Assembly: GCA_916048095.2 (NCBI GenBank)
Contig: OU696578.1
Span: 6,734,287-6,798,286 of the forward strand
Direction of reading: 5' to 3'
Origin: Sacculina carcini
Taxonomy: Eukaryota; Arthropoda; Thecostraca; Sacculinidae
DNA length: 64,000 bases
The notes beneath the pieces are model-generated. The model was not told the origin of the DNA, did not search any database, and saw nothing but the letters and a program-made list of their open reading frames with translations. The first letter of the stretch is position 1; each line of letters starts with the position of its first letter. Shown one piece after another: positions 9,412-19,918 of this stretch. The position numbers and the translations under genes are program-made.

Positions 9412-9472
9412 TTTTTTCTTATTCTTTATTCTATGTATTCTTTATTCTATACATAACCTAATTCGACCCAAC

Positions 9473-10166
9473 TGTTAGAATTTCACGAAGGAATATGACA
9501 GATGAACGGAAACAACTTTATTGAACGTACTCCAAACTCAATTTTAACTCCTTATTTCAACACACTCTCACAATATAAACTTCCACACGCACTCTCGCAA
9601 TACAATCTGCACACTCTCACAATATAAACTTCCACACGCACCCTCGCAATACAAATTATATCAACTTACATAGAGATGATGCGCTTATAATTGACAATAT
9701 GAACAAAGGTGGTTTGTGAAAATCGTCCTCTCACGGGACGGTCACCGGCGAAGTCGTCACTGCCGCCCGTACCCTTGATGTGGTAGACAGAAGTAGAGTA
9801 ACGTACCAATGTTGACAATATCGAACAAGTTGACAATAAGGTACCACAAGCGATCCAGATCAAGCGATCAAGTTGAAATTTGTTGACAATAGATTAGTTG
9901 AAAATTGAATGAGTTGACAATGAAAAATGACAATTGAAGTTTGACCGGTTTACACACTCCAAGACAACCAACCACAATTCCCTTTCATGCGCCAAACATT
10001 GTATATCGCGATCCACTCGGATATTTTGTGACGTCATATAAGTTCAATAAATAGGAGTTGAATGGAAATCATATCTGAAAGCTGTGAAAGGAAATTAAAT
10101 ATGAAATTAAGAGACGGAATAAATTGGGAATGAGTTGAAATGATACTTTTGAAGAGAATTTCCACA
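9473..10166 (-). repeat. BEL 3' LTR (unit A)
   Basis: 694 bp, TGTTAG to TTCCACA on the + strand. It pairs with 15833-16526. It contains internal short repeats of ACACTCTCACAATATAAAC. Confidence 0.93.
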
Positions 10167-10248
10167 CCCTCCCCACACAAAAAAGGAGTTATGTAGAAAA
10201 ATTGAGCAATTGGTGTCTCATAGACCCATTCACTGAAACAATTGGAAG

Positions 10249-11040
10249 TTAGAGTTGGTCTGCGTCAATCAGACCTTTGACGAGTTGACCCTGCCTGACC
10301 GCGGCGTCTCGCCTAGGTCGGGCGGGCGTCGTAGTTTTTTCTGATCTTTGTTGCGACACCGGAGGTGAACTACCGCTGTGTGTTGCCTGTTTCTCCAAGG
10401 GATATAGATGTTTGATTGAGTAATGAGCAGAGGCATTGTGCGGCACCTTAATGACTGCACTGCGCACCTTGCCATCATCACCGTAAACAAGTCTCACGAC
10501 ACGTCCCATTAACCAATGCACTCTCGGTCTACCCTTCGTGTTCACAAGAACAATATCATCGATTCTGATTCTGTTTGTCCAGTCAGCTTCATGAACATCA
10601 CGACTGGTCTCTCTCAGACTTAGAAGGTAAGACGAGTACCACATTGCCTTGAAATTCTCAAACAATTTGACCTGACGCTGAAATGTTTCATTGAGTTCTT
10701 TCTGTGTTGGATTGACGGCATCATGTGGAGACCACAATGTATCAGCGGCACCGACATTATTCACCAACTGCAGGTGAGGGCTTGTGTGAATCTTCAACAT
10801 CATGTTCGGCGTCAGAGCGACGATTTCGTCAATCTCTGAGAACAAATATGTTATCGGTCGTTTGTTGATGGCGTTTTGTATATCTGACAAATAAAGAATT
10901 AAATCGTTGAAAGTTATTTTCCGCTTGCCGATCGACTTGTATAGACACTGTTTAAGTGTACGAATCTGGCGTTCGTATATGTCTCCAGCCCAACTTGCAT
11001 ATGCTGGGATAGTATCATGTCGGATACAGTGATTGGTCAA
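10249..11040 (-). pseudogene. BEL integrase C-terminal part with DUF5641 domain (unit A)
   Basis: A 263-residue segment. RQIRTLKQCLYKSIG belongs to the end of the DDE core. RIDDIVLVNTKGRPRVHWLMG and the following basic tail are the DUF5641 domain typical of BEL integrases. It ends just inside the 3' LTR. Confidence 0.85.
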
Positions 11041-11175
11041 GTGAGATCTGAATTAATCGAATATCGAAGAATCCTTGAGAAACGCAAGTCCCGCCTTGAA
11101 ATACGATGCGTTATCAGAATATACAGACTCTGGAATGACATGTGAATTACAAAATCGCTTAAAGGATTCAACAAA

Positions 11176-11817
11176 CTACTTTGCCGTTAAATCATGAACA
11201 ACTTCTATATGCACTGCGCGAATTGCCATACACGTATAGAGAGCCACATACACCTTGGTTGAACCACCAGAAGAATCGAACACATGCAATGGTCCTGTGT
11301 AATCCACCGCTGTGTCAAGGAACGGTTTGATGAGACGCAATCTTTCCCTAGGCAGATTGGTTAACTTGGGGTATTGAAATGCGAAGGCATTGAGCTTCGT
11401 ACACGTGACAAACATTCCGATAATCGACTTTACTACTTGTCTTCCCGACGGAATCCAGTAACCCTGTTGTCTCACATGTGCTAGTGTAGTGCCTATCCCC
11501 AAATGTTTGCATTTGACATGAGAATCTTCGACGATGAGGCGAGTCAGATGATGATGTTTGTCCAACAATATAGGATTCAATACACCATAGCTATATGTGT
11601 TGAGACGGTTAATTCGACCTTTAGCTCTCAAAATTCCATTTTCGTCTACAAATAAGTTGAGGTCCCGTATTAACGGCGTTACTTTTCCTTCACCCGTAGT
11701 CAGGTACAACAATTCTTGATGAAACGAATCCGCTTGCATGTCTCTGATCAGCAGATGTATAGGTCTGTGTGAGGCCACTTCTTTGCGCCTTAAACGATTT
11801 ACAATACGCAAAATCAA
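11176..11817 (-). pseudogene. BEL integrase, N-terminal part (unit A)
   Basis: A 213-residue segment with the H-x-H/C-C zinc-binding head (VKCKHLGIGTTLAHV, then MFVTC) and the start of the DDE core (FLDTAVDYTGPLHVF and CMAIRAVHIEVV). It belongs to the same integrase as 10249-11040. Confidence 0.85.
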
Positions 11818-11841
11818 TCGAATAATGCGTAAGAGCTTGAT

Positions 11842-13596
11842 CTAAGTGGAGTAACGAGTCGCGTCCATCAGGCGCTCTTGAATGTTCGGCTTAGTGTGTG
11901 TCACTGTTCCATTGTGACACTGTACTGCACGACAATTCGAAGAATATGAACTGATTGTTGGGTCGCTCAAAAACTCGGGACCCTTGAGCCAAAACAGCAA
12001 GTGCTTGTTGAATTCTTTGAAAGTGATACCCCTCGTGACAAGATCTGCTGGGTTGCTCGCCGTTTCTACATATTGAAATTGAATATTGAAACCATTTTTG
12101 TTGAACTCTTCTTGCATGCTTTTCACCTCTCTAACTCGTTTGAGGGTGAATTTGTTTTTAGTATTGCACCCGGTGTCTATCCAATGTAGTACCATTTGGG
12201 CATCAACCCAAATGTGAACGCTACCGACACGAGCAAAACAATGTGTCAAAAATGACGATGAAGACAACGCAAGATGAACAGCCAGTAGCTCTATCTGAGG
12301 AATGCTTCTTTTGGCCGGTGCGATTCGTGACTTGGCAAATACTAATCCGCTCAAACTCTCGACTAAAGCATAACAACAAAACCCATAAGCATCTTGACTA
12401 CCGTCAGTAAAAATGTGCAGTTGGACTTCTTTCTCGTCCGCATCAACTACCATCCTCGGAAGAGGTATATCCTTGAGTAAACACAGTCCACAACGAATCT
12501 TTATCCAAGAGAGAGTCGACTCTTCCGATAACGCTTCATCCCATTCTACTCCCAGTTCCCACAGTTGCTTGGCAAACAGGCGACCTGTGATTGTTACAGG
12601 AACCAACAATGACAGGGGGTCGTATATACGACTCACATCACTGAGAACCGACCGTTTAGTTGATGGTTTTGAGCTCAAGTTAAAAACCGATAGAGAAAAC
12701 AAATCGTTTACTGGATCATATTGGTACCACAACAATTTTTCTGAAGCTTCTCCATGCTGAGTGTGCATTTCATCACTCACCATTTGCTCTCGCAATGAGG
12801 AATCATTAGTTGTCCATGAACGCAAGTTAAATCCTGCTTCAGCCATAATGCGTCGTGCACCACGATAGACAGAGGCTAGTTTATCATTATTCGAAGTAGC
12901 GTATATCAAATTATCAACATAGAAATGTGTTTTCAACACATCAGCTACCTCGTTGAAAATGAAACCATTGAGGTGAAACATCAAAACACGAGACAATACG
13001 AAAGGGCTACAATTTAGTCCAAAAATCAATGTTCGAAATCGATACATTTTGATGACATTATTTTCTTCCCATAGGAAAGAAAACCGGTTCTTGTCTTCTT
13101 CGCTCTTAAGATAAATCTGTAAAAACGCCTTCTCAATATCGGCAACTACCGTGAACTTGGCATTTCTGAATTTCAAAATCAACTGAACCAAATTGTTCAT
13201 CAAATCTACACCTTGGAAGCAAGCTTCATTGAGCGAAGGCTTAGATTTATCCGACTTATAACTGCAATTGAATACTGGTCGCAGTTTTGTGATGATTCGA
13301 TCGTCTTCTTTAACCACAGGATGATGTGGTATACACACAACACCTTGTTTACTCTCACATTGAATCTCTTCAATAACACCTAGTTGTCGCATGTTTTCGA
13401 ACACCTTGGTGTATTCTTCAACGAGTCCACTCTTCTTGAGTGACGTAATGACCCTTTTCAAACACGCCTTTGCGGCATGAAATGACGGCGGTACATCTTT
13501 GATAGGTTCGGAAAACGGAATATCAACGAAATATTTTCCTCCGATCTTCTCAATGAATTGTCGAATCGTTCGATGAAAGTGTCGTCCACTATGCAC
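11842..13596 (-). pseudogene. BEL reverse transcriptase and RNase H (unit A)
   Basis: A 584-residue segment. KLRPVFNCSYKS, FTVVADIEKAFLQI, GLNCSPFVLSRV and THFYVDNLIYAT are the Pao-type RT motifs in order. The segment then runs through the connection into an RNase H part with LHIFTDGSQDAYGFCCYA and HIWVDAQMVLHWI. It copies element RNA into DNA. Part of a broken element. Confidence 0.9.
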
Positions 13597-14567
13597 TTAT
13601 AATATTCAAGTCCAACACCTTCTAGCGTGAACATCTTAGTGAGTTCCTCGTCCAGGTACTGATCCACCATATCACGACACTGATCTTGGACACGATTGAG
13701 TACAACATTGACAGATGTGGGTTGTTCATCAAACAACGTGGATTGAAGGCGGCCTTCACCTGATGGGGTCCTTCGCAAAACTGATGAACTCAAGTAGTTA
13801 ACGTCTCCAAATTGAACACGCCTATCAGGAACAACATAAGCGACGCCTTCCTTGATTGGTGTCGTCTGTAGTGGTGACAAATATCCCAAGAGATTTGCCC
13901 CCAGCAAACACTGAAATCCACTTATTCGATCATTTTGAATGTTTCGATAGAATGAATCTGCAAACTTAACGCCATCAGATTTCAAGTTTTGAATCAGATT
14001 GTACACACCTGGAACTTCATAGTCCAAATTCATGTCGCGGTCAACGAAGAATTCCGTGACCAAACTATGTTTTGGTGTCACGTGCACACCACAACGTGTG
14101 ACCCCAAATGATTTAGATTTCTGGCCTATGAAGGTACGCACTTCCAAACTGGTCTGTAGCTGAACAGTGAGGTCCAACCGATCTACCAGATCTTGACTGA
14201 TGTAAGATGCCTGCGATCCGGGATCTACCAGACAACGTACAATTTCTGAGTCCCCGTTCTCCTTGTACATTAGAACAGATATGGATGGTAGTAGCGAATC
14301 GCTGCCCGATGTGCTACTGTTAGTCAACAAGCAAAGATTGTTTGAAGTAATTCGACTGTTCTCTTGCTGACACAATGCTGTGATGCGTTTGGGACTTTGG
14401 CATTTCACACATGGATACGAAAGACCATGTTTCTGAGCAGGACATTTCAACTCGTAATGAGTGCCTCTACACTTCGTGCACAACCCCAGTTGATTTAGAC
14501 GTTTGATGCGCTTGTCAACCGTACTGTACACTTCGCACTGCACCATCGTATGCAACTCGCTACACAA
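13458..14567 (-). pseudogene. BEL zinc knuckle and aspartic protease region (unit A)
   Basis: A 369-residue segment with a Cys-rich N-terminus (CTKCRGTHYELKC, YPCVKC) followed by a retropepsin-like core with C-L-V-D-P-G-S-Q-A-S and a DUF1758-type continuation. In BEL elements this block lies between gag and reverse transcriptase and processes the polyprotein. Its 3' end overlaps the next segment. Confidence 0.85.
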
Positions 14568-14636
14568 TTTACACGGTTTGGTCTTTGAAACACCTACTTG
14601 CGTCTTTGACGATGTCGGATTTGACTCTTGTTGGCT

Positions 14637-15671
14637 TCACACCCCAACATTGCGTAGACTTGTTGATTTGTCTCCCAATGTTGTATTGAACGACTGGACT
14701 GTGTAGCTTGCTGGCTGAGTATCAATCTGTTTCTCTCTGCTACCATGCCACTGTTTCTTTACAGACGCTTTGATTGCAGGATGCTTGGAATGATTGTCTT
14801 GTTTCTCGAGTGCACGTATGGTACGTGCCGAATGTTCCAACAGTTGACGTATTGACGGATAATCCGTGCCGAGTAACAGACTAAGCCTGAGTTTGAAATT
14901 GCTGGGCAGTTTCCTCATCAATAAGTGACTAAGCAGCTTGCAGCCCAGACTGTGGTCGTCCAGAGCATTCAGATTGTGATTTTGTAACTCATGAACCGTT
15001 GATCGAACAATATGAATGAATTGCTGAAGAGATCTAAAATCAAACTCGGCATTAGCTCTCAGACTGGTAATTGTCTTCAACAAACGCTCAACTACAACAT
15101 CTTCGTCCATATACTCCTTCTTGAGAAACTCTAACGTAGTGCTGTAGTTAGCATCGTGGTTTGAAAGATGTTTTATCATATCATACGCTTCACCACGCAA
15201 GTACGTTTTCAAATAGATCAGTTTGATGGAATCAGTGTATTCTGGTCTAGTACCGATCAAATCATCAAATAATCTTATGAAATCGCTGAACTGTGCGAAA
15301 TCGGAAGATCCACTGAACAGGGGCAACTTGACCTCCTGCGGTTTGACATGATTGATTTTCCCATTCGGTGACTCATTCGTTGTAGATCGCTTGAGGTGTG
15401 ATATGTGCTCCCTGACATTTAGTTGAAACTCAATCTGAGTGTTAATTTCCCTCAAGCATTCATTAGGTGATTTTGACGATTGAAGTATAGTGTTGATACC
15501 ATCGTTGAATGTCTCAAGGCGTTTCAACTTGTCGTTAACCCAGCTTAACTGTTCTGACACAAACGTTGGATCGTAATCGGAACTGTCCAATCTCGTCATG
15601 AGCATGTGAATTTCATGCTGAAGCACCTCTCGTTTTCGTAGTTGAGTGTCTAGTTCCGGTGGATTCACCAT
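14637..15671 (-). pseudogene. BEL gag (unit A)
   Basis: A 344-residue open segment with an N-terminal charged helical region, then LPLFSGSSDFAQFSDFIRLF and KLIYLKTYLRGEAYDMI, the block typical of Pao-type gag (DUF1759). It would form the particle shell around the element RNA. It lies directly inside the 5' LTR. Part of a broken element. Confidence 0.85.
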
Positions 15672-15832
15672 GCAATCCAGCTCGGGTGGTTCTGGGGATT
15701 TATCGCGAATATCACTAACCTGCTGAACACTTATGTTGAACTAACACACTACAACAATACAATTTACATACTGAAACCCCAGTTGAACGGATGAAAGGGA
15801 ACATATGAAAAAGGAAATGGAGATTTTCACAA

Positions 15833-16526
15833 TGTTAGAATTTCACGAAGGAATATGACAGATGAACGGAAACAACTTTATTGAACGTACTCCAAACTCA
15901 ATTTTAACTCCTTATTTCAACACACTCTCACAATATAAACTTCCACACGCACTCTCGCAATACAATCTGCACACTCTCACAATATAAACTTCCACACGCA
16001 CCCTCGCAATACAAATTATATCAACTTACATAGAGATGATGCGCTTATAATTGACAATATGAACAAAGGTGGTTTGTGAAAATCGTCCTCTCACGGGACG
16101 GTCACCGGCGAAGTCGTCACTGCCGCCCGTACCCTTGATGTGGTAGACAGAAGTGGAGTAACGTACCAATATTGACAATATCGAACAAGTTGACACTAAG
16201 GTACCACCAGCGATCCAGATCAAGCGATCAAGTTGAAATTTGTTGACAATAGATTAGTTGAAAATTGACTGAGTTGACAATGAAAAATGACAATTGAAGT
16301 TTGACCGGTTTACACACTCCAAGACAACCAACCACAATTGCCTTTCATGCGCCATACATTGCATATCGCGATCCACTCGGATATTTTGTGACGTCATATA
16401 AGTTCAATAAATAGGAGTTGAATGGAAATCATATCTGAAAGCTGTGAAAGGAAATTAAATATGAAATTAAGAGACGGAATGAATTGGGAATGAGTTGAAA
16501 TGATACTTTTGAAGAGAATTTCCACA
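15833..16526 (-). repeat. BEL 5' LTR (unit A)
   Basis: 694 bp and the partner of 9473-10166. The coding strand of the element is -, so this is the upstream LTR and should hold the promoter. Confidence 0.93.
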
Positions 16527-16855
16527 CAACCCTACCTAACCCGACCCAACCTAACCTAACCTAACTTTATGTATTTTAAATATACATACCTGACGGGTTT
16601 CGAACCGGGGTCCTCGCAGAGTTCGACCACAGCAGCGTTTTACGGGGAATGTTTAATAGGGCTAAATATTATTTTTTGCCATTTTGCGTCACATTTGTAT
16701 TTAATCATTATTTCGCGTCACATTTGTTTGCGTCACGATATATTGGGATCGCCAAGTCGATGTTTGGCAGAGGCGTGAATAGAATAATTTTCAATTATAG
16801 CCGAAATGGGTGCCCTATTCATACAAAATGGTTTGACTAAATCGGTAATTAAAAC
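16527..16855 (+). repeat. Polinton left terminal inverted repeat, inner part (unit A)
   Basis: Inverted match of 53511-53840. Shared landmarks are GTGCCCTATTCATACAAAA, TTTGGCAGAGGCGTGAATAG and the tRNA-like B box. Differences are a few substitutions and one indel of about ten bases. The repeat stops about 35 bases from the end of the integrase gene. Confidence 0.9.
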
Positions 16856-16890
16856 GGTCGCAAAGACAATATACAATATTCATGTTGTAT

Positions 16891-17577
16891 TCAAACACGT
16901 TGAAGTTCTTGATAGTAAAATGTCCCGGTAATCAAATGTCCATCATCATCACACAGCTTATACATGGGAATTGATCGACGTTTGTATATGGAATCAATTT
17001 TGAACGTTTCGTTGCTAAATGTCTGTCGATATCCTTTTTCAAATAGAGTTTTAGGTATGAACATTCGCACATGATCGCCTACGCGAAGCTTTAGTGTTTG
17101 ATTTTTGCGCGACAATGTGTTGACCAAGTGTTGATTTGATAAAGTTACAGCGTGAGGTGCCATACCGATTGATCTATGTGCAGTGCTGTTATACAAATTC
17201 ACCGATTGAGGTAGATTTTTGACAAAGTTTTTTGTGTTGTTTTCGGTCATAAACTTGTGTATCAGCGAGAGCAGAGTACGGAAAAATCGTTCAATTATCC
17301 ACGCCTTCCGTATGATTGTATATGTCGTATAATGATACACGTTGTGCTCTTTCATTACACGTTGAAATTCTCTCCCTGTGAATTCACCACCATGGTCGCT
17401 CATTATTTGCATCGGTGTGCAATTGTTGGTGAGAATATGGTTCATTGCTTTGGCCACGGCAGGTCCCCGTTTACTATGTAATGCACGCACATATGCCTGT
17501 CTACTAAACACGTCAATTACACCCAACAAATAACGCACTTTTGTGTTATGGCCACGCAGACGTGAAACATCGCACAA
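16891..17577 (-). pseudogene. Polinton integrase (unit A)
   Basis: Retroviral-type DDE integrase: LCDVSRL with YLLGVIDVFSRQAYVRAL, then SDHGGEFTGREFQ and IIERFFRTL supply the catalytic blocks. A C-terminal chromo-like region (LRVGDHVRMF to YYQELQRV) follows. Coding similarity starts somewhat upstream of the first Met. In Polintons this gene sits next to a terminal repeat, as here, and inserts the element DNA. Part of a broken element. Confidence 0.88.
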
Positions 17578-17832
17578 ATCAACTTGCCATGTATCATTTA
17601 GTCCAGTGGAGGTGTATGCATTGTGTACGAAGCGCTTAAGTACTGGACGATGAAGTTGTTTGGTTCTTTGCGATCAAATCAGCTTACTATCCATTTGCGC
17701 GAGATATTTGCCGATCGTTGGCCGACTGTCGAAACTCGCTGCCCGTGAATATTCGGGGCAACTTCTCGCGGTAAATTCAATGACTCAATCAGTTGTCGCA
17801 GTTGTGCCCACCCTGTTGGCTCAGGAACACTC

Positions 17833-18228
17833 TTACGATGTCGAACGATATAGTTTAACACGTCGAACGATATAGTTTACCACGTCGACAATATTGCTCC
17901 GAGGAATTTGTGTATTATTGAGATAAATAATACCGGTGTTGTTGTCCCATCTCAGCACAGTACTCAATTGGGCAAGCACGAATTGTGCGTGTTTTTTATA
18001 GCTTGACGGTACAAGTTGGAGCCATTTATCAGACTCTACAGACGGAGCAGGAGCGGTGGTCTGTTCAGGGCGCCAGGCGTTCATGTACTCGATCCGTTTC
18101 GCTTCGGCATCCCCTGTAGGTTTGTCGAGAATTTGCTCTAGAGGGGATGTGCTTGTGGACATGGTTCGACCTTGCATTTCATCATATGCGGCTTGCGATA
18201 TGAGAACCATTCGTTGGAAGGCGCTCAT
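17833..18228 (-). pseudogene. Polinton small conserved protein next to integrase (unit A)
   Basis: A 131-residue reading frame without a recognised domain. A neighbouring short frame (17679-17861) has a V-P-E-P-T-G-W-x-x-L block. Proteins with a similar block are seen beside integrase in other Polintons and adintoviruses, from memory. Function unknown, possibly a virion core component. Part of a broken element. Confidence 0.5.
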
Positions 18229-18346
18229 TATTTTGCAGACAGTATACAGCTTATAACCGATGCAACCACGGGTATATGGGCGGATAAAAATTTTCCGCTT
18301 TCCACCAACACTCGTTGTATTTTCTTCAGTGACGGACGTTTGTCAC

Positions 18347-18556
18347 CTAATTTTCGCAGTAGTTTCTTGTATTTTGATAGGCGACGCTTTTTTCTTTTTC
18401 CAAAGGGACGCGGTCTTGCAACAGGTTATGACAAATTTCACAAATAGCCCGTATCAGAGCAGGGTCGTACGTGTTGAGAACGGCTTCTTGTTGACGGTGT
18501 GTGAGACGCGGAAGTGCTTCGATTGTCAGCCAACAGCGTTGCAACGTCGACGACAT
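18347..18556 (-). pseudogene. Polinton small helical protein (unit A)
   Basis: 69 residues, strongly helical, with LIRAICEICHNLLQDRVPL. Short proteins with an L-I-x-x-I-C-E-x-x-x-N-x-L pattern are common in Polinton-like elements and are thought to be DNA-binding core proteins. That role is inferred. It lies just upstream of the ATPase, transcribed divergently from nothing else. Confidence 0.5.
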
Positions 18557-18590
18557 GTTGACAATTGATTCACTTGTTCAACTATATGTG

Positions 18591-19250
18591 CTATTTATAC
18601 CTCAAAGCGGGAAGATAAACTGTTATGGGTTGTTTCAACACATTACTACGCACACGGAGTCTGTTGTCAGTTTGTTGACGCAGATCCACAAGCAAATGAC
18701 CGTACATTTTCTTCATTACGTCTCTATAAACATCCATAATGAATCTGATATTATCTGGCATGTACTGCTGAGCAAATGCGCGCAGTGGTGTTTGATCTCG
18801 AAAATTACGGAAAAATACATAATAATTTGTATTGAGGCTGATTGTCCGGTAGTTTGGCGACTTGAGAAACGTGTTTTGGGTGACAAATAGTACACTCATG
18901 TAGCCGTGACGCGACGTTTTCGTAAACATGTCGCGTACAACAGGTCCTTCCACAGCATCCAGTAAGTCGTCGATAATGACCATGCAACCATTACCGTGTT
19001 TATGTTTGGTTGCCAATCGTTGAATTTCCTCATGTGATGGCACTCCGTACTGCATCTCGTTAACTAAATTATTATCTATATGATCGGGCGCTGCAGTTCC
19101 GTGGCAATACAGTACATAATCGGGGCGTCGAGTGAGCACTTGGTCCGCCCGTGTCAGCATGTCGACTATAAATTGACTCTTGCCGGACCCTGAAGGACCG
19201 GACAAGATCATTGTGAACGGTGTAACAAGACGTGCGTCAAACGTTTTCAT
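18591..19250 (-). pseudogene. Polinton packaging ATPase (FtsK/HerA type, unit A)
   Basis: 219 residues and open throughout. Walker A is GPSGSGKS at residues 18-25 and Walker B is VIIDD at 91-95, followed by a TQN sensor-like string near residue 125. Size and motifs fit the A32/HerA-like genome-packaging ATPase of Polintons. In related viruses this protein pumps DNA into capsids. The element as a whole is broken. Confidence 0.88.
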
Positions 19251-19492
19251 ACCCGCCGTACCGATGAAACTGATCTACGTTTAACTATAGCGGTATTATA
19301 TAAAGTATTTGCTGTATAAGGTATTTTTGCTGATGTGCGACCGGTTTTGTGCTGAGCATCAGCGACCAAACATCCCCGGCGTTTAATCGAATCATATAAC
19401 AAGGCCACAATTACCAACTGCGCAATTATATATTCAACATAGTTGATAAGGAGCAATAGCGATAATAGGAGCAACAATATATACGTCACCAT
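19247..19492 (-). pseudogene. Short membrane-type protein overlapping the ATPase start (unit A)
   Basis: 81 residues with one long hydrophobic segment at about residues 3-34 (Leu/Ile/Val rich) and a basic tail. It overlaps the ATPase start by four bases, as in compact gene arrangements. No family is recognised. It could be a small virion membrane protein or chance. Confidence 0.4.
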
Positions 19493-19554
19493 CTCGGTGA
19501 TCGTCGATCAAATGACACGTTTACACATCAACACTTGTATATTAAAGCCTGCAC

Positions 19555-19865
19555 AACTAACACATACACACACACACGCACACACCAACGCTTATATTTA
19601 TATAACACACACATACACACCAACACTTGTATATTTATATAACACGCACACACACACATACACACACACACACGAAAACATGTATACACACCAACACTCT
19701 TATATTTATATAACACACACACACACACACAAACCAACACTTTTATATTTATATAACACACTAACACAGCTAACACGCTAGCACAACTAACACACTTTTA
19801 TACTAAAAACCAATACATCTAGCACAACTAACACACCTAGCACAACTAACACTAACTAGCACAAC
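19555..19865. repeat. CA-rich tandem repeat block (unit A)
   Basis: Irregular units of the form CAACACTTGTATATTTATATAACACACACA, five to six copies, followed by CTAGCACAACTAACAC units. It separates the ATPase side from the polymerase gene. A short TCGG repeat lies at 19900-19920. Confidence 0.85.
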
Positions 19866-19918
19866 AAATAAATAGCAATAAATAACGATGATGATGATGA
19901 TGTCGGTCGGTCGGTCGG

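Larger units (their letters stand above)
8600..9472 (+). repeat. Polinton left terminal inverted repeat, outer part (unit A)
   Basis: Begins AGTAGAAGG, consistent with the 5'-AG start usual for Polintons. It carries CCTAACC-type tracts, a tRNA-like box and a 40-bp minisatellite. The inner end (about 9405-9472) matches, inverted, the right terminal repeat near 53840-53915. The outermost 350 bases have no visible partner because the right end is truncated by a LINE. Confidence 0.65.
9473..16526 (-). mobile_element. BEL/Pao LTR retrotransposon fossil (unit A)
   Basis: A 7,054-bp element with two 694-bp LTRs, TG...CA ends and a probable CAAC target duplication. The LTRs differ at about nine positions by eye (1.3%), so it is young. 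Gag and pol order and domains are those of BEL/Pao. It looks close to whole but is broken, its coding region lying in about five open segments, so a handful of breaks. It is inserted in the Polinton left terminal repeat: the sequence on its two sides is continuous at the other Polinton end. Confidence 0.93.

Noticed and set aside
12413-12760. 115-residue + strand reading frame
   Set aside because: Antisense shadow of the BEL reverse transcriptase and RNase H region.
19528-19781. Reading frames rich in Thr-His or Cys-Val
   Set aside because: They are translations of the CA-repeat block.
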